Assembly (NCBI GenBank): GCA_023432005.1
Contig: JAEYVF010000044.1
Location: forward strand, 1-21,290
Length of the DNA stretch: 21,290 nucleotides
Direction: 5' to 3'
Source: Actinomycetes bacterium
Lineage (GTDB): Bacteria; Actinomycetota; Actinomycetes; Actinomycetales; Microbacteriaceae
The notes below the pieces were generated by a model. It was not told the DNA's origin. It searched no databases and saw only the letters and a list, made by a program, of their open reading frames with translations. Position 1 is the stretch's first letter, and each line of letters opens with the position of its first letter. Shown piece by piece: positions 17,845 through 21,290 of the stretch. The translations under genes were made by a program, and so were the position numbers.

Positions 17845-18558
17845 ATGGCACACGGACGCGACCTCCTCCTCCTGCACGTCACGGCGCATCGACCGCGGGC
17901 GCCGCGCTACCAGCGGCAGCTCGACGAGCTGAACGCGGCCGCGACGGCCGCGATCGAGGAGGCGGGCTGGCGCCCCGAACTGCTCGCTACGGCGGGCGCC
18001 GACACGGATCACGTGCTGGCGCTCGCCCGCGCGGCGGATGCCGTCGTCGTGATGGGCGGCGAGGACGTCGACCCGCGACTCTACGGCGGCCCGGCCCGCT
18101 ACCCCGGCGGCGGCACCCACGTACCGGACGCCGATCGGGTCCAGATCGCGACGATCCTGCAGGCGGTGCGCAGGGGGACGCCGCTGCTCGGCATCTGCCG
18201 CGGCCACCAGCTGCTCAACGTGGCGCTCGGCGGAACCCTCGTGCCGCATATGAAAGGCCACCGCTCCCCGGGCGACGACCCGTTCGTCCGCACGACCGTG
18301 CACTGCGCGCCGGGCGAGTCCCGCGCCTTCGCCGTCGGCGACGGGGCCCGCTGCACGCACCACCAGGCGATTCAGCACCTCGGCGACGGGCTCCGGATCG
18401 CGGCCCGGGCTTCCGACGGCACGATCGAGGCAGTCGCGCATCGCCGGGCGCCCGTCGTGGGCGTTCAGTGGCATCCCGAGCATCCGGATGCCGCGCGCAC
18501 CCAGCTCGTGCCGCTGCTCGAGACGATCACCTCGCCGGCGGAGCGGGCGGCCTCCTGA
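17845..18558 (+). CDS. Gamma-glutamyl-gamma-aminobutyrate hydrolase-type peptidase (C26)
   Basis: A 237-residue class I glutamine-amidotransferase-fold hydrolase of the C26 (PuuD-like) family; PuuD cleaves gamma-glutamyl-GABA to glutamate and GABA in polyamine breakdown. The nucleophile is Cys118 in GICRGHQ, with the other triad members His210 and Glu212 in GVQWHPEH. GGEDVDPRLYG (71-81) and CTHHQAIQHLGDGLRI (170-185) are family signatures. It is cytosolic, with no signal. The upstream ribosome-binding site is weak, and it lies 12 bases after amt, so translation probably depends on amt readthrough. Its stop overlaps the TetR start (TGATG). No other puu gene is present, so the natural substrate could be another gamma-glutamyl amine. 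The context suggests nitrogen scavenging. Confidence 0.9.
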   Translation: MAHGRDLLLLHVTAHRPRAPRYQRQLDELNAAATAAIEEAGWRPELLATAGADTDHVLALARAADAVVVMGGEDVDPRLYGGPARYPGGGTHVPDADRVQIATILQAVRRGTPLLGICRGHQLLNVALGGTLVPHMKGHRSPGDDPFVRTTVHCAPGESRAFAVGDGARCTHHQAIQHLGDGLRIAARASDGTIEAVAHRRAPVVGVQWHPEHPDAARTQLVPLLETITSPAERAAS

Positions 18559-19082
18559 TGGTGCGCCCGAGCTCGCGCGAGCGGATCGTCGACGCGGCGC
18601 TCCGCGCGTTCGCCGCGGCCGAGGGCGATGTGACGGTCGACGCGGTCGCTCGGGTCGCGGGGGTGACCAAGCAGGGCGTGCTCTACCACTTCGCCGACAA
18701 GCGCGAGCTGCGTCTCGCGATGCTCGACGCCGTGCTGCGCCGGTGGGAGCGGCACATGGAGGCCGAGCTCGGCGCGCCGCTCGCCGACGTGGAGGTCGGC
18801 GCGCGCATCCGGGCCTACGCGCGTGTCTCCGCGCGCGGCGACGTCGTGCCGGGCGAGGCGGAGCTGTTCGCCCAGGTGCTCGCCCACGCCGACGAGGCGA
18901 CCGTGTACGCGGCCTGGGTGGAGTCGACCTTCGCCGCATCCGACGATGCGCACCTCACGACGGCCTGGCTCGCCGCGAACAGCCTCTGGTCGACCCTCGC
19001 CACCGGCAAGCGGCGCCTGGGCCCCGCGGAGGTCGAGCGGGTGCTCGCCGTCATCGACGAGCTCACGCAGGCGGCCCGCTGA
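18558..19082 (+). CDS. TetR-family transcriptional regulator
   Basis: A 174-residue one-component repressor. The N-terminal DNA-binding domain is complete: SSRERIVDAALRAFAAAEGD, then VTVDAVARVAGVTKQGVLYH with FADKRELRLAML (helix-turn-helix about 25-44). The ligand domain is short (about 60-174) and looks like the TetR_C_37-type fold, ending TTAWLAANSLWSTLATGKRR and a final helix. It shares one base with the C26 gene and so belongs to the amt operon. It is shorter than, and not obviously related to, corynebacterial AmtR, itself a TetR protein controlling nitrogen uptake. Autoregulation of the amt operon is likely; the ligand is unknown. Confidence 0.88.
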   Translation: MVRPSSRERIVDAALRAFAAAEGDVTVDAVARVAGVTKQGVLYHFADKRELRLAMLDAVLRRWERHMEAELGAPLADVEVGARIRAYARVSARGDVVPGEAELFAQVLAHADEATVYAAWVESTFAASDDAHLTTAWLAANSLWSTLATGKRRLGPAEVERVLAVIDELTQAAR

Positions 19083-19088
19083 CGAGAA

Positions 19089-19136
19089 GGCCGGCTCCCG
19101 GTTCCATCACCCCCGCGTGGAACCTGGGAGCCGGCC
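19089..19136. terminator. Bidirectional terminator hairpin
   Basis: A long stem with one bulged base: 19089-19106 (GGCCGGCTCCCGGTTCCA) pairs with 19118-19136, with an 11-base loop. It lies between the convergent TetR and dehydrogenase genes, seven bases after the former's stop. It lacks a U-tract but is very stable, and should end both transcripts. Confidence 0.8.
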
Positions 19137-19162
19137 GGTCTGTGGAGCGGCGCGGCAGCCGC

Positions 19163-20209
19163 TCAGATGCGGCGCAGCACCTCGTCGACGAACGCGGTCG
19201 TGCTCGCCGATCCGCCGAGGTCGGGCGTGCTGACGCCGTCGGCGAGCGCGCCCTCGAACGCGGCCGTGAGCGTGCGCGCGCCATCCGTCTCGCCGAGGTG
19301 GTCGAGCATCATGGCGCCCGCCCACAGTTGGCCGACGGGGTTCGCGATGCCCTTGCCGACGATGTCGGGCGCGGTGCCGTGCACAGGCTCGAACATCGAC
19401 GGCACCGAGCGGTCGGGGTTGACGTTCGCCGAGGGGGCGATGCCGATCGACCCGGCGACGGCTGCGGCGAGGTCAGAGAGGATGTCGCCGAAGAGGTTCG
19501 AGGCGACGATGACGTCGACGCTGTTCGGCGCGAGCACCATGCGCGCCGAGAGGGCGTCGATGAGCACGCTCTCGAGCTCGACACCCGGATGTGCGGCGAC
19601 CGTCTCGGCGACCACCTCGTCCCAGAACGGCATCGAGTGGATGATGCCGTTCGACTTCGTGGCCGACACGAGCCGGCCGCTGCGGGTGGCCGCGAGCTTC
19701 GCGGCGTAGTCGGCGACGCGCGCCACGCCGCGGCGCGTGAAGAGCGCCTGCTGGAACGCCATCGCCTCGGGCGTGCCGTCGTAGGCGCGGCCTCCGACCT
19801 CCGAGTACTCACCCTCGACGTTCTCGCGCACGACGACGACGTCGATCTCGGCGTTGCGCGTGACGCGCGGCTGCACGCCGGGCAGCAGGCGGATTGGACG
19901 GATGTTGAGGTAGAGCTCGAACGCCCGGCGGATGGGGATGAGCAGCCCCCACAGCGTCACCGCGTCGTCGATGTCGGGATGCCCGACGGCCCCCAGGAAC
20001 ACGCCGTCGCCGTCGCGCAGCTGCTCGATGCCGTCGGCCGGCATCATGGCGCCCTCGGCGAGGTAGCGGTCCGAGCCCCAGTCGCGGTCGCGCCACGCGA
20101 TCCGGAAGTCGTGCCGGGCGGCCACGGCGTCGATGCAGGCGACCGCGGCGGGCGCGACCTCCTTGCCGATGCCGTCGCCGGCGATGACGTCGATCGTGTA
20201 CGTGCGCAT
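19163..20209 (-). CDS. Tartrate/D-malate dehydrogenase-family decarboxylating dehydrogenase
   Basis: A 348-residue member of the isocitrate/isopropylmalate dehydrogenase family that oxidises and decarboxylates a 2-hydroxyacid with NAD+ and a divalent metal. GDGIGKEV opens the fold (11-18). The segment RENVEGEYSEVGGR and TKSNGIIHSMPFWDEV match the tartrate dehydrogenase / D-malate dehydrogenase (TtuC/DmlA) branch better than LeuB or Icd. NLFGDILSDL carries the metal-binding aspartates, and EPVHGTAPDI with GKGIANPVGQLWAGAMML is the cofactor region. Start: ATG 20209 with AGGAG 5 bases upstream. It lies 68 bases downstream of the ring-cleaving dioxygenase gene with a strong hairpin between. The exact acid (D-malate, tartrate or another) cannot be read from the sequence. 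Confidence 0.88.
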   Translation of the reverse strand: MRTYTIDVIAGDGIGKEVAPAAVACIDAVAARHDFRIAWRDRDWGSDRYLAEGAMMPADGIEQLRDGDGVFLGAVGHPDIDDAVTLWGLLIPIRRAFELYLNIRPIRLLPGVQPRVTRNAEIDVVVVRENVEGEYSEVGGRAYDGTPEAMAFQQALFTRRGVARVADYAAKLAATRSGRLVSATKSNGIIHSMPFWDEVVAETVAAHPGVELESVLIDALSARMVLAPNSVDVIVASNLFGDILSDLAAAVAGSIGIAPSANVNPDRSVPSMFEPVHGTAPDIVGKGIANPVGQLWAGAMMLDHLGETDGARTLTAAFEGALADGVSTPDLGGSASTTAFVDEVLRRI

Positions 20210-20236
20210 GAGAGCTCCTGGGATGGGTGGGTGAAC

Positions 20237-20267
20237 GCGGCCCGGGCGGGGACTGTGCCCGGGCCGC
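20237..20267 (-). terminator. Intercistronic hairpin between dioxygenase and dehydrogenase
   Basis: A perfect 11-bp inverted repeat (GCGGCCCGGGC, 20237-20247, with 20257-20267) with a nine-base loop lies just after the dioxygenase stop. No U-tract follows on the minus strand. It may be a partial terminator, an mRNA-stability stem setting unequal expression, or the operon boundary if the dehydrogenase has its own promoter. Confidence 0.55.
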
Positions 20268-20277
20268 ATCCGTCCGC

Positions 20278-21290
20278 TTACTTCGTGAGCAGCGGGTTCT
20301 CGAGGCCCGAGACGCCGGTCGTGTCGCGACCGCGTGCGCCCGGGGTGGTGTCGATCGGGTCGCCGTACCAGGTGAGGCCCTCGGGGAAGTCCTCGGGACG
20401 CCACTCGATGGCCTCCCAGTCCTCGTCGAAGATCTCGTAGCCCCCCGCGTACAGCTCGACACGGTGGTCGGAACCGGGGTCGTGAACGTAGAGGTACATG
20501 GCCTGGCCGATGCCGTGCTTGCCGGGACCCACGCCGAACGACACGTCGAGGTCGCGCAGGATGTCGGCGGCCGTGAGCGCGTCGCTCATGTTCTCGAGGT
20601 TGTAGGCGAGGTGGTGCAGCTGGCCCACCTTCTCCTGGCGGTTCGCGACGAACGCGATGTCGTGCATCTGCGAGGTGACCGAGGTCCACGACGCCATGAG
20701 GGTGCCGGGGTGGTCGGGCAGGTACGCGAACTCGCGGCGCTTGAGGCCGAGGTTCTCGCGCGCCCACTGCTCCGTCTGGTTGATGGTGGACGGCGAGGTC
20801 TGCACGTTGAAGTGGTCGAGTCGACGCACGCCGAGACCGCGACGGGTCGAGCTGTTGCTGGGGAGGCGCGAGCGGATGCCCTCCGGCGCCTCCGTCTTCT
20901 CCATGTCGAAGTACAGCTCGATCGGGTGCTGGCCGCCGGGGAGGAGGAAGCGCACGGCCGTGCCGCGCCCCTTCTCGGTGCCGGCCGGGATCTCGACGGA
21001 CTCGATCTCCTGACGCTGGAAGTGCTCGTAGAACAGCTCCACGTCCTGGGGGCGGCGCGTGCGGAAGGAGAACGCGTTCACGACCGCCTCATCCTGCTGG
21101 CGCAGGACGAGCGAGTGGTGACGCAGCTCCTGGTAGGCGCGGAGGTACGCGACGTCGCCGTCGCGCTCCACCTCCTCCATGCCGAGGATGTCGCGGAAGA
21201 ACCACAGGGACTTCTCGATGTCCTTCGTGCCGAGGCTGATGGATCCGGCGTGCGAGATGCCGGGACCCGGGTCGTACTGATCAGACAGCG
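20278..21290 (-). CDS. VOC-family extradiol ring-cleavage dioxygenase (partial)
   Basis: The 3' end is complete; the 5' end lies beyond the window, since the frame stays open to the last bases. About 337 residues are seen, beginning LSDQYDPGPGISHAGSISLG. Two vicinal-oxygen-chelate modules are present: ISLGTKDIEKSLWFFRDILG opens the first and RRLDHFNVQTSP the second. Probable Fe(II) ligands are the His of LDHFNV, a His of QLHHLAYN and the Glu of HRVELYAGG, the usual two-His-one-carboxylate set of type I extradiol enzymes. KHGIGQAMYLYVHDPG is close to, but not exactly, the PROSITE extradiol pattern. Catechol 2,3-dioxygenase or a homoprotocatechuate-type enzyme are the nearest ideas. Followed by a decarboxylating dehydrogenase, it suggests an aromatic degradation operon entering from the right. 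Confidence 0.88.
   Translation of the reverse strand, partial: LSDQYDPGPGISHAGSISLGTKDIEKSLWFFRDILGMEEVERDGDVAYLRAYQELRHHSLVLRQQDEAVVNAFSFRTRRPQDVELFYEHFQRQEIESVEIPAGTEKGRGTAVRFLLPGGQHPIELYFDMEKTEAPEGIRSRLPSNSSTRRGLGVRRLDHFNVQTSPSTINQTEQWARENLGLKRREFAYLPDHPGTLMASWTSVTSQMHDIAFVANRQEKVGQLHHLAYNLENMSDALTAADILRDLDVSFGVGPGKHGIGQAMYLYVHDPGSDHRVELYAGGYEIFDEDWEAIEWRPEDFPEGLTWYGDPIDTTPGARGRDTTGVSGLENPLLTK

Overview
The window is about 70% GC. Third codon positions are almost all G or C, neighbouring genes lie tightly packed, and the gene content is that of an actinobacterium. The dnaK-grpE-dnaJ-hspR order with HspR operators (HAIR elements), an M. tuberculosis-like bifunctional Dcd and an LAXTG-type sorting signal all fit. 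An N-domain-less ClpB and a cysteine-free DnaJ point to Microbacteriaceae as the likeliest family; that assignment is inference. I see no phage, insertion sequence or CRISPR array, so this reads as chromosomal core with a few accessory metabolic genes.

Layout. 1-997 (+) is the end of a heptad-repeat (xxxLxxG) membrane protein, closed by a perfect 17-bp hairpin that also faces the end of clpB. 1059-9085 (-) is the protein-quality block: dnaK, grpE, dnaJ, hspR and a family-4-type glycosyltransferase as one tightly spaced operon, with clpB as a separate unit. A small PLDc_N/SHOCT membrane protein (+) sits between clpB and the operon's tail. Three HAIR elements, two before dnaK and one before clpB, close the HspR feedback loop. 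9206-10734 (-) is a BBE-like FAD oxidoreductase plus a coupled 36-codon hydrophobic ORF, divergent from a LuxR-type regulator (10887-12014). 12079-14565 (+) holds a UMF1-type MFS transporter, a MarR regulator and idi. 14569-16138 (-) holds dcd and an Ig-like protein with an LAATG cell-wall sorting signal. 16366-16436 is tRNA-Gly(CCC). 16603-19082 (+) is amt, a class-C26 gamma-glutamyl hydrolase and a TetR regulator. 19163-21290 (-) is a tartrate/D-malate dehydrogenase-family enzyme after a ring-cleaving (extradiol) dioxygenase that runs off the window.

How the genes work together. DnaK, GrpE, DnaJ and ClpB form the disaggregation and refolding machine, and HspR with DnaK as co-repressor is expected to shut off both units. 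The ammonium transporter operon pairs ammonium uptake with release of amine or glutamate from gamma-glutamyl compounds. The last operon suggests aromatic ring cleavage plus oxidative decarboxylation of a C4 hydroxyacid.

I do not see a clearly new defence or mobile system. The most worthwhile leads are the 36-codon membrane ORF fused by a GTGA overlap to the FAD oxidase, a glycosyltransferase inside the HspR operon, a run of leaderless promoters with near-constant spacing, an extra dyad inside the dnaK promoter spacer, and strong over-representation of the 7-mer GCATCCG.
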